Assembly: GCF_016595415.1 (NCBI RefSeq)
Contig: NZ_JAENIO010000029.1
Span: 1-52,192, forward strand
DNA: 52,192 nt
Direction: 5' to 3'
DNA from: Roseibacillus ishigakijimensis
Lineage (GTDB): Bacteria; Verrucomicrobiota; Verrucomicrobiia; Verrucomicrobiales; Akkermansiaceae
Every line of letters starts with the position of its first letter. Position 1 is the first letter of the stretch. This document shows positions 7,748-17,665 of the stretch, in pieces. The translations under genes and the position numbers were made by a program. Below the pieces are notes generated by a model. It had not been told where the DNA came from and ran no database searches. It saw only the letters and a list, made by a program, of their open reading frames with translations.

Positions 7748-9898
7748 ATGTCAGCCAACCCGAACAGTCAAAACCGAGCTTACCCGTTGCAGCGCACGCG
7801 CAACATCGGGATCGCGGCTCATATTGACGCGGGGAAGACCACGTTGACGGAGCGGATTCTTTTCTACACGGGGATGATCCACCGGGTGGGCGAGGTCCAT
7901 GATGGCTCGGCAACCACCGACTACATGGAGCAGGAGCGCGAGCGTGGAATCACCATTCAATCGGCGGCTGTCACCTGCGCCTGGGTGCAGAAGCCGGAAG
8001 AAGGGGTCAACAAGCTTTTCCAAGGCGAAGAACAGCGGGTCAACATCATCGATACCCCCGGTCACGTGGACTTCACCGCCGAGGTGGAGCGCTCTCTCCG
8101 GGTGCTCGATGGTGCCATCGTTGTTTTCTGCGGGGTGGCCGGAGTGCAACCCCAAACCGAGACTGTCTGGCGTCAAGCCAACAAGTACCGGGTCCCGCGG
8201 ATCATCTTCGTGAACAAGATGGACCGGGTGGGTGCCGACTTCGATGCCGTTGTCACCGAGGTGCGCGAAAAGCTCGGCGCCAATGCTTTGCCCATTCTCA
8301 TTCCGCTCGGCTGCGAGGATTCCCTACGTGGCCAGCTGGATGTCATCAATCAAAAGGCGGTCATCTATACCGAAGACGACCTTCACGGTTCCACCTTCAC
8401 GGTGCGCGATCTGGAAGGGGATGAGGTTGAGATGGGGCAGGCCGCCTACGACTACCTCGTCGAGACTGTGGCCGGCGCCAATGATGCCTTGGGTGAAAAG
8501 TTTCTCCTCGAGGAGGAAATCACCGCTACCGAGCTCAAGCAGGCCCTGCGGGAAGCCACCATCGGCAACGAAATCGTGCCGGTCGCAGGAGGCTCCGCTT
8601 TCAAGAACAAGGGAGTGCAATTTCTCCTCGATGCCGTGGTCGACTACTTGCCCAGCCCGCTGGATATCCCGGCTGCCAAGGGCATGCATCCCGACGATGA
8701 GAGCAAGGAAGTCCTCGTGGAAACCGATGACGCGGCCAAATTCTGTGCCCTCGCTTTCAAAATCACCAACGACAAGCACTTCGGAAAATTCGTTTTCTTC
8801 CGCGTCTATTCCGGCTCTGTTTCCAAGGGAGATCAAATTTTCAATCCCCGCACGGGTAAGAAAGAGCGTGTGGGTCGTCTTATTCAAATTCAGGCCGATC
8901 GCTACGAAGACATCGAGACCTGTTATTCCGGAGATATTGCGGGAGTGGTCGGCCTCAAGAATGCGGCCACCGGCGACACCCTTTCCGATCCTTCTTTCAA
9001 GGTGGCTCTCGAGCCTCCCGTTTTCCCCGAGCCCGTCATCGGGATGGCGGTCGAGCCCCGCTCCACTGCCGATTCCGACAAGATGAGCATTGCTCTCGCC
9101 CGTCTCGCTGATGAGGACCCGACTTTCGTGGTGTCTACCAACGAAGAGACCGGCCAAACCATCATTTCCGGAATGGGAGAACTCCACTTGGAGGTCATCA
9201 TCGACCGGCTCCTGCGCGAGTCCAAAGTGGATGCCCGCGTTGGCAAGCCCCAGATTTCCTACCGCGAAACCATCTCCAAGAATGCGCAGGGAGAAGGCAA
9301 GCTCGAAAAGCAAACCGGGGGCACGGGCCAATATGGTCACGTCATCCTCGAAGTGAGCCGCAACGAAAAAGGAGCGGGCAACACCATCGAGAATACCGTC
9401 CGGGGTGGGGCCATCCCCAAAGAGTTCTTTGGAGCCATCGAGCGCGGACTGCGGGAAGCGATGACGACTGGCATCGTCGCCGGTTATCCTGTCGTCGATG
9501 TCCACGTGAATGTCAAAGACGGCACCTTCCACGAGGTTGACTCCAACGACAACGCCTTCCGCATGGCCGCCATCTTCGCCATTCGTGATGCCTTCCAAAA
9601 GGCGGACTCCATTTTGTTGGAGCCAGTGATGGATGTCGAAGTGAGCACCCCGCCCGACTACCAGGGCGATGTCATGGGCGACCTCAATCGCCGCCGCGCC
9701 CAACTGGGCAGCATGGAGACCAAGGGAGCCATCTGCACTCTGCAGGCCCAGGTCCCGCTCTCCGAGATGTTTGGTTACATGACCGATCTCCGCACCCTTT
9801 CCTCCGGCCGGGCTTCCTTCACCATGGAGCCCAGCAGCTTTGAACCCGTCCCCGACAAACTGGTGGACATCCTGACGGGCCGACGTCCCGCCGCCTGA
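7748..9898 (+). CDS. fusA: Elongation factor G
   Basis: 716 residues. EF-G is the translocation GTPase. G motifs are visible: G1 AHIDAGKTT near residue 25, G3 DTPGHVDF, G4 NKMD; the C-terminal domains IV-V end in [23 protein letters not shown]. Length is normal. It follows rpsG by 45 bp and precedes rpsJ by 33 bp; the tuf gene that often sits between fusA and rpsJ is absent. A weak purine stretch AAGAAGAAAG lies ahead of the start. Confidence 0.98.
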   Translation: MSANPNSQNRAYPLQRTRNIGIAAHIDAGKTTLTERILFYTGMIHRVGEVHDGSATTDYMEQERERGITIQSAAVTCAWVQKPEEGVNKLFQGEEQRVNIIDTPGHVDFTAEVERSLRVLDGAIVVFCGVAGVQPQTETVWRQANKYRVPRIIFVNKMDRVGADFDAVVTEVREKLGANALPILIPLGCEDSLRGQLDVINQKAVIYTEDDLHGSTFTVRDLEGDEVEMGQAAYDYLVETVAGANDALGEKFLLEEEITATELKQALREATIGNEIVPVAGGSAFKNKGVQFLLDAVVDYLPSPLDIPAAKGMHPDDESKEVLVETDDAAKFCALAFKITNDKHFGKFVFFRVYSGSVSKGDQIFNPRTGKKERVGRLIQIQADRYEDIETCYSGDIAGVVGLKNAATGDTLSDPSFKVALEPPVFPEPVIGMAVEPRSTADSDKMSIALARLADEDPTFVVSTNEETGQTIISGMGELHLEVIIDRLLRESKVDARVGKPQISYRETISKNAQGEGKLEKQTGGTGQYGHVILEVSRNEKGAGNTIENTVRGGAIPKEFFGAIERGLREAMTTGIVAGYPVVDVHVNVKDGTFHEVDSNDNAFRMAAIFAIRDAFQKADSILLEPVMDVEVSTPPDYQGDVMGDLNRRRAQLGSMETKGAICTLQAQVPLSEMFGYMTDLRTLSSGRASFTMEPSSFEPVPDKLVDILTGRRPAA

Positions 9899-9931
9899 AC
9901 CTGAACGAACCGATCATTTTTCAATAAACTG

Positions 9932-10237
9932 ATGAACCAGAAAATCCGCATCCGACTCCGGGCCTTCGACCACCGTGCGATCGACCGCTCGTCCGACGAA
10001 ATCGTGGAGACTGCGAAGCGCACAGGCGCTCGCATCGCCGGCCCGATTCCTCTTCCAACCCGGATTGAGAAGTTTTCCGTGAACTCTTCTGTCCACGTAA
10101 ACAAGAAGTCGGCTGACCAGTTCGAGATTCGGACTCATCGTCGCCTCCTCGATATCGTAGACCCGACCGCTCGCACGGTTGATGAACTCAAGAAGTTGAA
10201 CCTTCCCGCTGGTGTGGACATCACCATTCAAATCTGA
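9932..10237 (+). CDS. rpsJ: 30S ribosomal protein S10
   Basis: 101 residues ([20 protein letters not shown]), normal length. S10 is a 30S head protein and also NusE in antitermination complexes. First gene of the classical S10 order, here joined directly to the str genes, so no separate S10 promoter is obvious in the 33-bp gap. The start has no visible Shine-Dalgarno. Confidence 0.98.
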   Translation: MNQKIRIRLRAFDHRAIDRSSDEIVETAKRTGARIAGPIPLPTRIEKFSVNSSVHVNKKSADQFEIRTHRRLLDIVDPTARTVDELKKLNLPAGVDITIQI

Positions 10238-10251
10238 CCCACCTTAGAACA

Positions 10252-10890
10252 ATGGCTTTAGGACTTATTGGTAAAAAATTGGGCATGACCCGCGTCTTTG
10301 ACAAAGAGGCCGGATCCATGATCGCGGTCACCGTGGTCGATGTCGCAGGAAACGAGTTTGTGCAGACCCGCACTCCTGAGAAGGACGGCTACTCCGCCAT
10401 CCAGGTGGGCTACGACGACCAGAAGGAGCACCGCCTCACCGCGGCCGCGAAGGGTCACTTGGAAAAGAACGGCGTTTCTCCCAAGAAGAAGTTGGTGGAA
10501 TTCCGCTTTGAAGAAGGGGAAGAGCTTCCCAACACCGAAGACGGGCACCCTGGTGCAGCGCTCTTCGAAGCTGGTGCCTGGGTCGACATCATCGGCACCA
10601 CCAAGGGCAAAGGTTTCCAAGGTGTCATGCGTCGTTACAACTTTGGTGGTCAGCCCGCCGCGCACGGTCACATGATGCACCGTCGGACGGGTGCGGTTGG
10701 TGCCGGTTCTTGGCCCGCTCGTATTTGGAAAGGCCAGAAGATGCCCGGTCGCCACGGTAACTACCGTCGCACAACCCAGAACTTGAAAGTGGTGCAGAGC
10801 CGCCCCGAAGACAACGTGGTCCTCATCTCCGGCGCCGTGCCCGGACCCAAGGGCAGCTACGTCGTGATCCGCCCCGCGCTGAAGAAGTAA
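10252..10890 (+). CDS. rplC: 50S ribosomal protein L3
   Basis: 212 residues (MALGLIGKKLGMTRVFD). L3 binds near the peptidyl transferase centre and starts 50S assembly. The long loop FGGQPAAHGHMMHRRTGAVG includes the HG(S/H) glutamine-type loop region that reaches the A-site. It starts 14 bp after rpsJ. Confidence 0.98.
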   Translation: MALGLIGKKLGMTRVFDKEAGSMIAVTVVDVAGNEFVQTRTPEKDGYSAIQVGYDDQKEHRLTAAAKGHLEKNGVSPKKKLVEFRFEEGEELPNTEDGHPGAALFEAGAWVDIIGTTKGKGFQGVMRRYNFGGQPAAHGHMMHRRTGAVGAGSWPARIWKGQKMPGRHGNYRRTTQNLKVVQSRPEDNVVLISGAVPGPKGSYVVIRPALKK

Positions 10891-10923
10891 GCGCAAGTAG
10901 AAAGAATTTAGAAAGGAACGAAG

Positions 10924-11529
10924 ATGGCTAAGACATTGAGTATTGAAGAGGCGAAAGCCGCAAACCTGACCTTGGAAGAAGAGGGTCGGGGCAGCCAGGC
11001 CGTGCACGACCTCGTGGTCGCCTACCAGGCCAACCGCCGCAGCGGAACCGCATGTGCCAAGACCCGGGGCGAAGTGTCCGGGAACAACAAGAAGATGTTC
11101 CGTCAGAAAGGAACTGGTAACGCCCGTCACGGCACGAGCAAAGCTCCCATCTTCGTGGGTGGGGGAGTGGTCTTCGGGCCCCGTCCCCGCAGCTATGCGA
11201 AGACCGTGCCCCGCAAGGTGCGCAAGCTCGCCCTCCGCCGCGTGCTCAATGACGCCATTGCCGAGGGCAAGGTCGTCACCGTCGACAGCTTTTCCATCGC
11301 CAGTGGCAAGACCAAGGACTTCATCCAGGCGGTGAGCGAAGCAAGCAGCGCGAACACCGTTCTCATCGTCGCCAAGTCCTTCGAAGAAAAGACTTACCTC
11401 GCCGGCCGCAACGTCGCTTGGGCCCAGCTCGAGACGGCTGCCAATGTGAACATTGAGCAACTTCTCAAGTATCAGGGCGTCGTCATCGTGGAAGACGCTT
11501 TCGAGACCCTCGCCGCCCGCACCGCCTAA
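10924..11529 (+). CDS. rplD: 50S ribosomal protein L4
   Basis: 201 residues. L4 forms part of the exit tunnel constriction; the extended loop GEVSGNNKKMFRQKGTGNARHGTSKAPIF is conserved in type but cited here only by its position at about residues 45-75. In E. coli L4 autoregulates the S10 operon; no leader of that kind is seen here because the S10 genes are fused to the str genes. It has one of the better ribosome-binding sites of the cluster (AAAGGAACGAAG). Confidence 0.97.
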   Translation: MAKTLSIEEAKAANLTLEEEGRGSQAVHDLVVAYQANRRSGTACAKTRGEVSGNNKKMFRQKGTGNARHGTSKAPIFVGGGVVFGPRPRSYAKTVPRKVRKLALRRVLNDAIAEGKVVTVDSFSIASGKTKDFIQAVSEASSANTVLIVAKSFEEKTYLAGRNVAWAQLETAANVNIEQLLKYQGVVIVEDAFETLAARTA

Positions 11530-11553
11530 CCCCGCAGTAGAACTACCCGGAAA

Positions 11554-11838
11554 ATGAAAGACATTTACCAAGTCATCGACACCATCCAGATGTCGGAAAA
11601 GTCCGCTCTCCTGCAGGAGACCAACAACGAATACGTCTTCAAAGTGGCTCGCGCCGCCAACAAGATCGAGATCAAGAAAGCGGTCGAAAAGATGTTCGCT
11701 GTCAAAGTGGAAGACGTCCGCACCTGCAACTACGAAGGCAAAATCAAGCGCAAGCGCCGCGCCGACCAAGGCCGCACCGCGCGTTGGAAGAAAGCCTTCG
11801 TCCGCCTGAAGGAAGGGGATTCCCTCGACCTGGTGTGA
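11554..11838 (+). CDS. rplW: 50S ribosomal protein L23
   Basis: 94 residues (MKDIYQVIDTIQMSEKSALL). L23 lies at the tunnel exit and is the docking site for trigger factor and SRP. The conserved NKIEIKKAVEKMFAVKVEDVRT core is present from about residue 35. Order rplD-rplW-rplB is standard. Confidence 0.97.
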   Translation: MKDIYQVIDTIQMSEKSALLQETNNEYVFKVARAANKIEIKKAVEKMFAVKVEDVRTCNYEGKIKRKRRADQGRTARWKKAFVRLKEGDSLDLV

Positions 11839-11888
11839 GGAACCTCGCACCCGCCTAACTACCTAATCAATTTTCAACCCGTATCGAG

Positions 11889-12728
11889 ATGTCTCTGAAA
11901 ACATTCAAGCCCATCACTCCGACCAACCGGTATAAGGAACACCCCGATTTTGCGGAGGTGACCAAGTCCACTCCGGAAAAAAGCCTGACCCGTCCTCTCA
12001 AGAAGTCGGGCGGCCGCAACAATCAGGGTCGCATCACCTGCCGTCACATCGGTGGAGGTCATAAGCGCAAGTATCGCGTGATCGACTTCAAGCGCTCCAA
12101 GCGCGACATCGCTGCGACCGTGGTGGGCATCGAGTATGATCCCAACCGCACCTGCCGCATCGCTCTCCTGGAATATAGCGACGGTGAAAAAGCCTACATT
12201 CTGGCCCCCGTGGGTTTGACCGACGGTGCCAAGGTGGAAGCTGGTGAAAACGCCGCGCCCAAGCCCGGCAACGCTATGCCCCTGAGCAAAGTGCCCCTTG
12301 GAACCGCTGTTCACAACATCGAGCTTCAGCCCGGTGGCGGTGGCAAAGTGGCCCGCTCCGCTGGCCAGCAAGCGATTCTTTCCAACCGGGAAGGGGATTC
12401 CGCCCTTGTGCGCATGCCTTCCGGCGAGATCCGCCGCTTCAATGCCAACTGCTACTGCACCATTGGCCAAGTCGGCAACCGCGACCACATGAACGAAGTG
12501 TCCGGGAAAGCGGGCCGCAGCCGCTGGCAGGGCGTTCGCCCCACCGTCCGCGGGATGTGCATGAACCCCGTCGACCACCCCAACGGTGGTGGTGAGGGTA
12601 AGTCCAAGTCCGGTGGTGGTCGTCAGCACTTGAAGTCTCCCTGGGGTCACACCAAGGGTCAAAAGACTCGCAAGAAGAAGAAGCCTTCCAACACCTTCAT
12701 CGTGGAAAGCCGCAAGAAGAAGCGCTAA
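11889..12728 (+). CDS. rplB: 50S ribosomal protein L2
   Basis: 279 residues, near the usual 275. L2 is needed for subunit joining and peptidyl transfer. The C-terminal [18 protein letters not shown] motif contains the conserved histidine. The tail ends in a lysine-rich segment. A possible GAG lies only 2 bp ahead of the ATG, so initiation is probably not Shine-Dalgarno driven. Confidence 0.98.
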   Translation: MSLKTFKPITPTNRYKEHPDFAEVTKSTPEKSLTRPLKKSGGRNNQGRITCRHIGGGHKRKYRVIDFKRSKRDIAATVVGIEYDPNRTCRIALLEYSDGEKAYILAPVGLTDGAKVEAGENAAPKPGNAMPLSKVPLGTAVHNIELQPGGGGKVARSAGQQAILSNREGDSALVRMPSGEIRRFNANCYCTIGQVGNRDHMNEVSGKAGRSRWQGVRPTVRGMCMNPVDHPNGGGEGKSKSGGGRQHLKSPWGHTKGQKTRKKKKPSNTFIVESRKKKR

Positions 12729-12758
12729 TCCCCGCAACCACCCGAATACCTGTTTACT

Positions 12759-13028
12759 ATGCCACGTTCACTGAAAAAAGGACCCTTCGTTGACCAAAAG
12801 CTGCTCGCCAAAATCGATGCTGCGGTTGAGAAAAACGACAAGAAGCCGATCAAGACCTGGAGCCGTCGCTCCATGATCACACCCGACTTCGTCGGCCTCA
12901 CCTTCTCGGTCCACAATGGAAAAACCTTCCTGCCCGTTCTCGTCACCGAAAACATGGTGGGTCACAAGTTGGGGGAATTCGCCCCCTCCAAGAACTTCAA
13001 GGCCCACGGTGGGGTCGGGAAGAAGTAA
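12759..13028 (+). CDS. rpsS: 30S ribosomal protein S19
   Basis: 89 residues ([19 protein letters not shown]), normal length; 30S head protein that contacts S13 and the A-site tRNA. The next gene should be rplV, but an unrelated exported protein gene is placed in between, 41 bp downstream. Confidence 0.98.
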   Translation: MPRSLKKGPFVDQKLLAKIDAAVEKNDKKPIKTWSRRSMITPDFVGLTFSVHNGKTFLPVLVTENMVGHKLGEFAPSKNFKAHGGVGKK

Positions 13029-13069
13029 GAACTGACTCCGCACTGACTCGTCTCCAACCGCTTTCAGCA

Positions 13070-13771
13070 ATGATTACTCTCGCTCGTTCATCCTTTCTCG
13101 CCGCCGCCCTCTTCGGGTCGGCGCTGGGTGCGGGTGCGCAGAGCGGAGATTTGCGAAGCGAGCTCCTCCGCCTTCGCCGCGAGAACGCCAACCTGAACGA
13201 AAGTCTGGTGGCCGCCAATCGCCGGGCGGATGAGAGCGAGGCCAAACTCAAGGATATCAAGCTCCGCCTTGAAGCCATGGGATCCGGCCTCCTCGACGGG
13301 GGAGAAGAGCGCCTGGTGAAGGCAGTCGCCGATCTGGAAGTGATGTCCCGCAAGTTGAGGGAGATGGAGGCCACCGCGCTCTCTCTTTCCTCCAGTGTGC
13401 AGAACTACCTCGCCACCGCCATCGCCGCCGATCCGGAAGCCCGCCTCGAAGTGGAAACCCGTTTGCGCGACCTCGATACCGCCATTGGCTTGCGGGAAGC
13501 TCCCCGGCAAGATCGTCAGCTGGGCAATCTCCAGCAAGCGGCCGTGGTCAGCGTCGATAGCGAATCGGGAATCGTCGTAGTCAATGTGGGAAATAAGGAA
13601 GACGCAGTGACCGGAATGGCCTTCGAGGTCTTTCGCAACGAGGTGAAAGTGGCCGATGCCCTCATCGCCGATACCCGCGAAGATGTCAGTGCCCTGGTAA
13701 TTACAAATTTAGAAAACGAAGAGAATCCCGTGCGCAGAGGCGACCGGGTCTCATTTAAACGCAGCAATTAA
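13070..13771 (+). CDS. Exported coiled-coil protein inserted between rpsS and rplV
   Basis: 233 residues. Residues 1-23 (MITLARSSFLAAALFGSALG...AQ) form a signal peptide with a likely cleavage at AGA-QS. Residues about 25-115 are heptad-rich (LRRENANLNESLVAANRRADE), a coiled coil. The C-terminal part (about 155-231: AAVVSVDSESGIVVVNVGN...VRRGDRVSF) is beta-rich and resembles small barrel domains such as the FlgT C-terminal type. It is on the ribosomal strand, 41 bp after rpsS and 12 bp before rplV, so it is surely cotranscribed. It is no ribosomal protein: the leader sends it out of the cytoplasm. Function unknown; an envelope role is inferred. Confidence 0.88.
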   Translation: MITLARSSFLAAALFGSALGAGAQSGDLRSELLRLRRENANLNESLVAANRRADESEAKLKDIKLRLEAMGSGLLDGGEERLVKAVADLEVMSRKLREMEATALSLSSSVQNYLATAIAADPEARLEVETRLRDLDTAIGLREAPRQDRQLGNLQQAAVVSVDSESGIVVVNVGNKEDAVTGMAFEVFRNEVKVADALIADTREDVSALVITNLENEENPVRRGDRVSFKRSN

Positions 13772-13783
13772 GGAAGAAGAATC

Positions 13784-14470
13784 ATGGAAGTCCGCGCGAT
13801 ACATAAATATGCGAGAATCTCGGCCAAGAAGGCCCGGGACGTGGCTCGGGAAATTCAGGGTCTCCCTGTCTCCGACGCTCTCGACACCTTGGCCTACACG
13901 CCCAAGAAGGCTGCTTTCCTCATTGGAAAGACCCTCAAAAGCGCCGTCGCCAATGCCGAAAACAATCACGAAATGGTCGCTGAGACCATGGTGGTGAAGG
14001 AAGCCCACGTCACAGACGGGCCCACCTCCCGCCGCTTCAAGCCCCGCGCCCGTGGTTCTGCTGCCGCGATTCGCAAGCGCACCAGCCACATCTACATCAC
14101 CCTCGCCGAGAGCGAGGAAGAAGAAGTCGCGCCTAAGCCCCGCCGCGCCGCCAAGAAGGCCGCTCCCCAGCAGCCCGCTGCGGAAGAAGCAGCCCCCGCT
14201 GCTGCCGAGGTGGACAAGGAAAAGCTGGGTCTCGTCTATGACGAAGCGCCCGCCGAAAGCGACGACCTCAAGAAAATCTCCGGTGTGGGCCCCGCTTTGG
14301 AAGCTAAATTGCACGGCTTTGGGGTTTACACTTACCAGCAAATCATCGATTGGACGCCCGAGAACATCGCGGCCTTCGATGAATTGCTTTCCTTCAAGGG
14401 TCGCATCGAGCGCGACAACTGGCAGGACCAAGCCAAGACATTGCAATCCGAAAAAGGAGGCGAAGCCTAA
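13784..14470 (+). CDS. rplV: 50S ribosomal protein L22 with C-terminal helix-hairpin-helix extension
   Basis: 228 residues against the usual 110-120. Residues 1-110 are normal L22 (MEVRAIHKYARISAKKARDV; the tunnel beta-hairpin near RRFKPRARGSAAAIRKRT). Residues about 112-160 are an Ala/Pro/Glu/Lys linker, and about 162-222 form a helix-hairpin-helix domain (DDLKKISGVGPALEAKLHGF...FKGRIERDNW) of the kind fused to L21 in some Alphaproteobacteria. The L22 C-terminus faces the outside of the 50S near the tunnel exit side, so the HhH could project from the ribosome. The start has AAGGAAGAAG upstream. Confidence 0.96.
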   Translation: MEVRAIHKYARISAKKARDVAREIQGLPVSDALDTLAYTPKKAAFLIGKTLKSAVANAENNHEMVAETMVVKEAHVTDGPTSRRFKPRARGSAAAIRKRTSHIYITLAESEEEEVAPKPRRAAKKAAPQQPAAEEAAPAAAEVDKEKLGLVYDEAPAESDDLKKISGVGPALEAKLHGFGVYTYQQIIDWTPENIAAFDELLSFKGRIERDNWQDQAKTLQSEKGGEA

Positions 14471-14512
14471 TCCGCTTTTCCCCAGAACACTCAACTTTAT
14501 TTAACGAACGAT

Positions 14513-15289
14513 ATGGGACAGAAAGTCAATCCAGTGGGTTTCCGACTCGCTTTCAACCGCGACTGGCGGTCGAAGTGGTATGCCGAAGGTGACGATTACA
14601 CCAAGAAGCTTCACGAAGACATCCGCGTGCGCAAATACATCAAAGATCGCCTTCAGTTTGCCGCCATTTCCAAGGTGGTCATTGAGCGCGCCTGGAACAG
14701 CGTGCGGGTCACCATCCACACCTCTCGCCCTGGCCTCGTCATTGGCAAGCGTGGTTCCGAGATCGAAACCATGACCAAGGACATCACCAAGATTTGCAAA
14801 GGTGCCCAGGTCAAGATTGACATCGTCGAGATCCGCCAGCCGGAGCTTGATGCCCAGCTCGTCTGCGAAAATATCGCCGTGCAATTGGAGCGCCGGATCA
14901 GCTTCCGCCGGGCCATGAAGCGCGCGGTGCAAACAGCGATGGACTTCGGTGCCGACGGCATTCGCGTCCGTTGTGGTGGTCGTCTCGGCGGAGCGGATAT
15001 TGCCCGCGCCGAGCAGTACCGCCAGGGCAAGGTGCCCCTTCAGACCCTGCGGGTGCCTATCGACTACGGCTTTGCAGAAGCCAGCACCGTTTACGGCATC
15101 ATCGGTGTCAAGTGCTGGCTCAACGTGAAAGAAGAGAAGCTGAAAGGCGGCGGAGGCGGCCAACAGCGTCGTGGAGGTGGTCGTCGCGACAACCGGGGCG
15201 GGGGAGACCGTCGCGGTGGCGGTGACCGTCGTGGAGGCGGTGACAACCGGGGTGGTGGCGACAATCGCGGCGGCGGTAATCGCGGCTAA
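14513..15289 (+). CDS. rpsC: 30S ribosomal protein S3 with RGG-rich C-terminal tail
   Basis: 258 residues. Residues 1-210 are normal S3 ([20 protein letters not shown] domain with [12 protein letters not shown]). Residues about 211-258 are a low-complexity tail of GGG-DRR and GGG-DNR repeats. S3 lines the mRNA entry channel and has helicase activity with S4 and S5. RGG/GGR tails bind RNA without strict sequence and can phase separate; here the function is inferred. A similar tract occurs at the N-terminus of S5 in the same cluster. Confidence 0.97.
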   Translation: MGQKVNPVGFRLAFNRDWRSKWYAEGDDYTKKLHEDIRVRKYIKDRLQFAAISKVVIERAWNSVRVTIHTSRPGLVIGKRGSEIETMTKDITKICKGAQVKIDIVEIRQPELDAQLVCENIAVQLERRISFRRAMKRAVQTAMDFGADGIRVRCGGRLGGADIARAEQYRQGKVPLQTLRVPIDYGFAEASTVYGIIGVKCWLNVKEEKLKGGGGGQQRRGGGRRDNRGGGDRRGGGDRRGGGDNRGGGDNRGGGNRG

Positions 15290-15361
15290 GCCCGATGGGG
15301 CGAGCCCCCATTCCCAATTTACTTGAACAGATAAACCATTTTACTCAGGAGGACCTAAGAT

Positions 15362-15778
15362 ATGCCACTCATGCCCAAGCGGACCAAGTTCCGCAAATCA
15401 CATCGCGGAAACCGCGGCGGTAACGCCCAGCGCGGCACCGACGTCAGCTTCGGAGACTTCGGTCTCCAGTCCCTCGGACGCGGCTGGATGACCAACCGCC
15501 AAATCGAGGCCTGCCGGATTTCCATCAACCGTTACCTCAAGCGTAAAGGGAAGGTTTGGATTCGGATTTTCCCTCACAAATCGACCACCGCCCGCCCGCC
15601 GGAGACCCGGATGGGTAAAGGTAAGGGTCCCGTCGATGCTTGGGTGGCCGTCATCCGCCCCGGTGCCATGCTCTTTGAGGTTTCTGGCGTCCCCGAGTCC
15701 CAGGCCCGCGAGGCCATGCGCCTGGCTTCCAACAAGCTCGGCATCCGCACCCGCTTCGTGGTGCGTGACAACCACTAA
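15362..15778 (+). CDS. rplP: 50S ribosomal protein L16
   Basis: 138 residues ([17 protein letters not shown]). L16 helps position A- and P-site tRNA on the 50S. This gene has a canonical AGGAGG at 15347-15352, 9 nt before the ATG at 15362, which favours this start over the internal ATG at 15371. The 72-bp gap after rpsC is the longest among the S10 genes. Confidence 0.97.
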   Translation: MPLMPKRTKFRKSHRGNRGGNAQRGTDVSFGDFGLQSLGRGWMTNRQIEACRISINRYLKRKGKVWIRIFPHKSTTARPPETRMGKGKGPVDAWVAVIRPGAMLFEVSGVPESQAREAMRLASNKLGIRTRFVVRDNH

Positions 15779-15816
15779 GCGAACGCACGAACACATTTAC
15801 AAGAAAGACAGTTATT

Positions 15817-16020
15817 ATGGCAGCGACAAAAGCAAAAGACCTCCGCGAGCTCGGCAGTGAAGAACTGACCAAGCGTTTGCAGGATCTCAAGACCGAAGGG
15901 GTCACCCTCCGGATTCAACAAGCAACCGGACAGTTGGAGAACACTGCCCGCATCCGCTCGGTGCGCCGCGAGGTGGCCCAAGTGATGACGATTTTGAACG
16001 AGCGTCGCGGCCAAGCGTAA
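15817..16020 (+). CDS. rpmC: 50S ribosomal protein L29
   Basis: 67 residues (MAATKAKDLRELGSEELTKRL), two long helices, normal length. L29 lies near the tunnel exit beside L23. The conserved ENTARIRSVRREVAQV helix is present. It sits between rplP and rpsQ in standard order. Confidence 0.96.
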   Translation: MAATKAKDLRELGSEELTKRLQDLKTEGVTLRIQQATGQLENTARIRSVRREVAQVMTILNERRGQA

Positions 16021-16047
16021 CCGACCTACCAGAAGATTAAGAAGGAA

Positions 16048-16326
16048 ATGAGCGAAGAAACCAACACCTCAGCAGAGCGCAAGCCCGGCCTGCGCAAACA
16101 GCGCGTCGGCATCGTCCGTTCGGCCTCCATGGACAAGACCATTGTGGTGGAATACACCAACCGAGTGCCCCACCCCCAGTTCAAGAAAATCGTCAAGCGT
16201 TCGAAGAAGTTCTACGCCCACGACGAGAACCAGGAAGCTGTTGTCGGGGACAAGGTCCGAATCGAAGAGTGTCGCCCACTCTCCAAGAAGAAGTGCTGGA
16301 AGCTGGTTAAGGTCCTCTCGCACTAA
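16048..16326 (+). CDS. rpsQ: 30S ribosomal protein S17
   Basis: 92 residues. The OB-fold core [29 protein letters not shown] and [20 protein letters not shown] are typical of S17, a primary 16S-binding protein. A short acidic N-terminal addition of about 12 residues ([12 protein letters not shown]) precedes the core. Confidence 0.97.
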   Translation: MSEETNTSAERKPGLRKQRVGIVRSASMDKTIVVEYTNRVPHPQFKKIVKRSKKFYAHDENQEAVVGDKVRIEECRPLSKKKCWKLVKVLSH

Positions 16327-16379
16327 TCTTCCCAACCCTATTTTTAGCAAACCTATTTTATACCGAAAGGAACGAAGCG

Positions 16380-16745
16380 ATGATTCAGATGGAGTCCAAA
16401 ATCGAGGTGGCCGACAATACCGGCGCCCGGCAGGCAAAAATGATTGGCGTAATGGGCAAGCGTTCGCGCTCTGCGGACGTGGGTGACATCATCACCGCGC
16501 ACATCCGCGAGTCGATTCCGACTGCGGCCGTCAAGAAGGGGACCGTGGTCAAGGCCGTGGTCGTTCGCACCGCTGCTCCCATCCGTCGGCCCGATGGTTC
16601 CATCCTGCGCTTCGACAGCAACGCGGTGGTTATCATCGACAAGGACGGCAATCCCAAAGGCACCCGTATCTTTGGCCCGGTGGCCCGCGAGTTGCGCGAG
16701 AAAAACTTCATGAAGATTGTTTCTCTTGCTCCCGAGGTCCTCTAA
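16380..16745 (+). CDS. rplN: 50S ribosomal protein L14
   Basis: 121 residues ([19 protein letters not shown]), normal length. L14 forms an intersubunit bridge and the docking site of ribosome silencing factor RsfS. GAAAGGAACGAAGCG ahead of the ATG contains a usable AAGGA. Confidence 0.97.
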   Translation: MIQMESKIEVADNTGARQAKMIGVMGKRSRSADVGDIITAHIRESIPTAAVKKGTVVKAVVVRTAAPIRRPDGSILRFDSNAVVIIDKDGNPKGTRIFGPVARELREKNFMKIVSLAPEVL

Positions 16746-16768
16746 CCCCAGTCAGAACCCTGCAGAAG

Positions 16769-17002
16769 ATGTCCCGTATCAAAACACACGTGAAAGCTGG
16801 TGACCAAGTTGAGGTCATTGCCGGCAACCATCGCGGCAAAAAGGGCAAGGTCCTTTCCGTCGATGCCAAGAAGAATCAAGTGGTCGTCGAAGGCGTCCGC
16901 GTGATGAAAAAGACCGTCCGTCGTTCCGAGGAAAACCCCGAAGGCGGAATTTTGGACAAAGATGGTCCGATTCATCTTTCCAATGTCAAAAAAGTGGGCT
17001 AA
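16769..17002 (+). CDS. rplX: 50S ribosomal protein L24
   Basis: 77 residues with the KOW motif ([20 protein letters not shown]). L24 is an assembly initiator. It is shorter than the E. coli protein (104) at the C-terminus but ends within the family range. Confidence 0.97.
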   Translation: MSRIKTHVKAGDQVEVIAGNHRGKKGKVLSVDAKKNQVVVEGVRVMKKTVRRSEENPEGGILDKDGPIHLSNVKKVG

Positions 17003-17065
17003 GCCCCGCGTCCCGCAGTGGAAACTGCTCCGAGCGCTTAAGCGAAATTAAGCTGACCCGCGAAT

Positions 17066-17638
17066 ATGAAAAACGAACTCAAAGAAAGCTACCGTAGCCA
17101 GGTCGTTCCTCAGTTGAAGGAACGCTTCGGCCTCAAGAACCCCAATGAGGTGCCCATGCTCGAGAAAATCGTGCTGAACACACACATTGGTAAATTCGTC
17201 AACGACCGCAAAGTCGCCGTGGAAGACGCGGTGGAGGATCTCTCCAAGATCACCGGTCAGAAGCCCAGCGTGGTCTATGCCCGCAAGAGTGTGGCCAACT
17301 TCAAGGTCCGCGAAGGCGAGGCCGTCGGGGCCCGCGTCACCCTGCGAGGGGAGCGCATGTGGGAATTCCTCGACCGCTTCATCAACATCACCGCACCCAA
17401 CGTGCGTGACTTCCGGGGCTTTCCCTTCAAGAGCTTTGATGGCCGGGGCAACTACGCCATGGGCATCACCGACCAATCCATTTTCCCTGAGATTGAACTC
17501 GACCAGGTGAAACGTCAGCTCGGTTTCGACCTCATCGTGGTCACCACCACCGACAGCGACGAGCAAGCAAAGGCTCTCCTTGAGCTCCTCGGCTTCCCGT
17601 TCCGCAAGCCTGCCGATAAATCCGAAGCCGCCGCCTAA
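17066..17638 (+). CDS. rplE: 50S ribosomal protein L5
   Basis: 190 residues. L5 binds 5S rRNA. Conserved QKPSVVYARKSVANFKVREG and DFRGFPFKSFDGRGNYAMGI regions are present. rpsN (S14), which normally follows rplE, is absent; rpsH comes next after 27 bp, so S14 must be encoded elsewhere. Confidence 0.97.
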   Translation: MKNELKESYRSQVVPQLKERFGLKNPNEVPMLEKIVLNTHIGKFVNDRKVAVEDAVEDLSKITGQKPSVVYARKSVANFKVREGEAVGARVTLRGERMWEFLDRFINITAPNVRDFRGFPFKSFDGRGNYAMGITDQSIFPEIELDQVKRQLGFDLIVVTTTDSDEQAKALLELLGFPFRKPADKSEAAA

Positions 17639-17665
17639 CCCAGAACAATTAACGAGGACAATATT

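Noticed and set aside
10258-11850. 530-residue minus-strand frame under rplC, rplD and rplW
   Set aside because: It spans three conserved ribosomal genes and has no family pattern; a codon-bias artefact.
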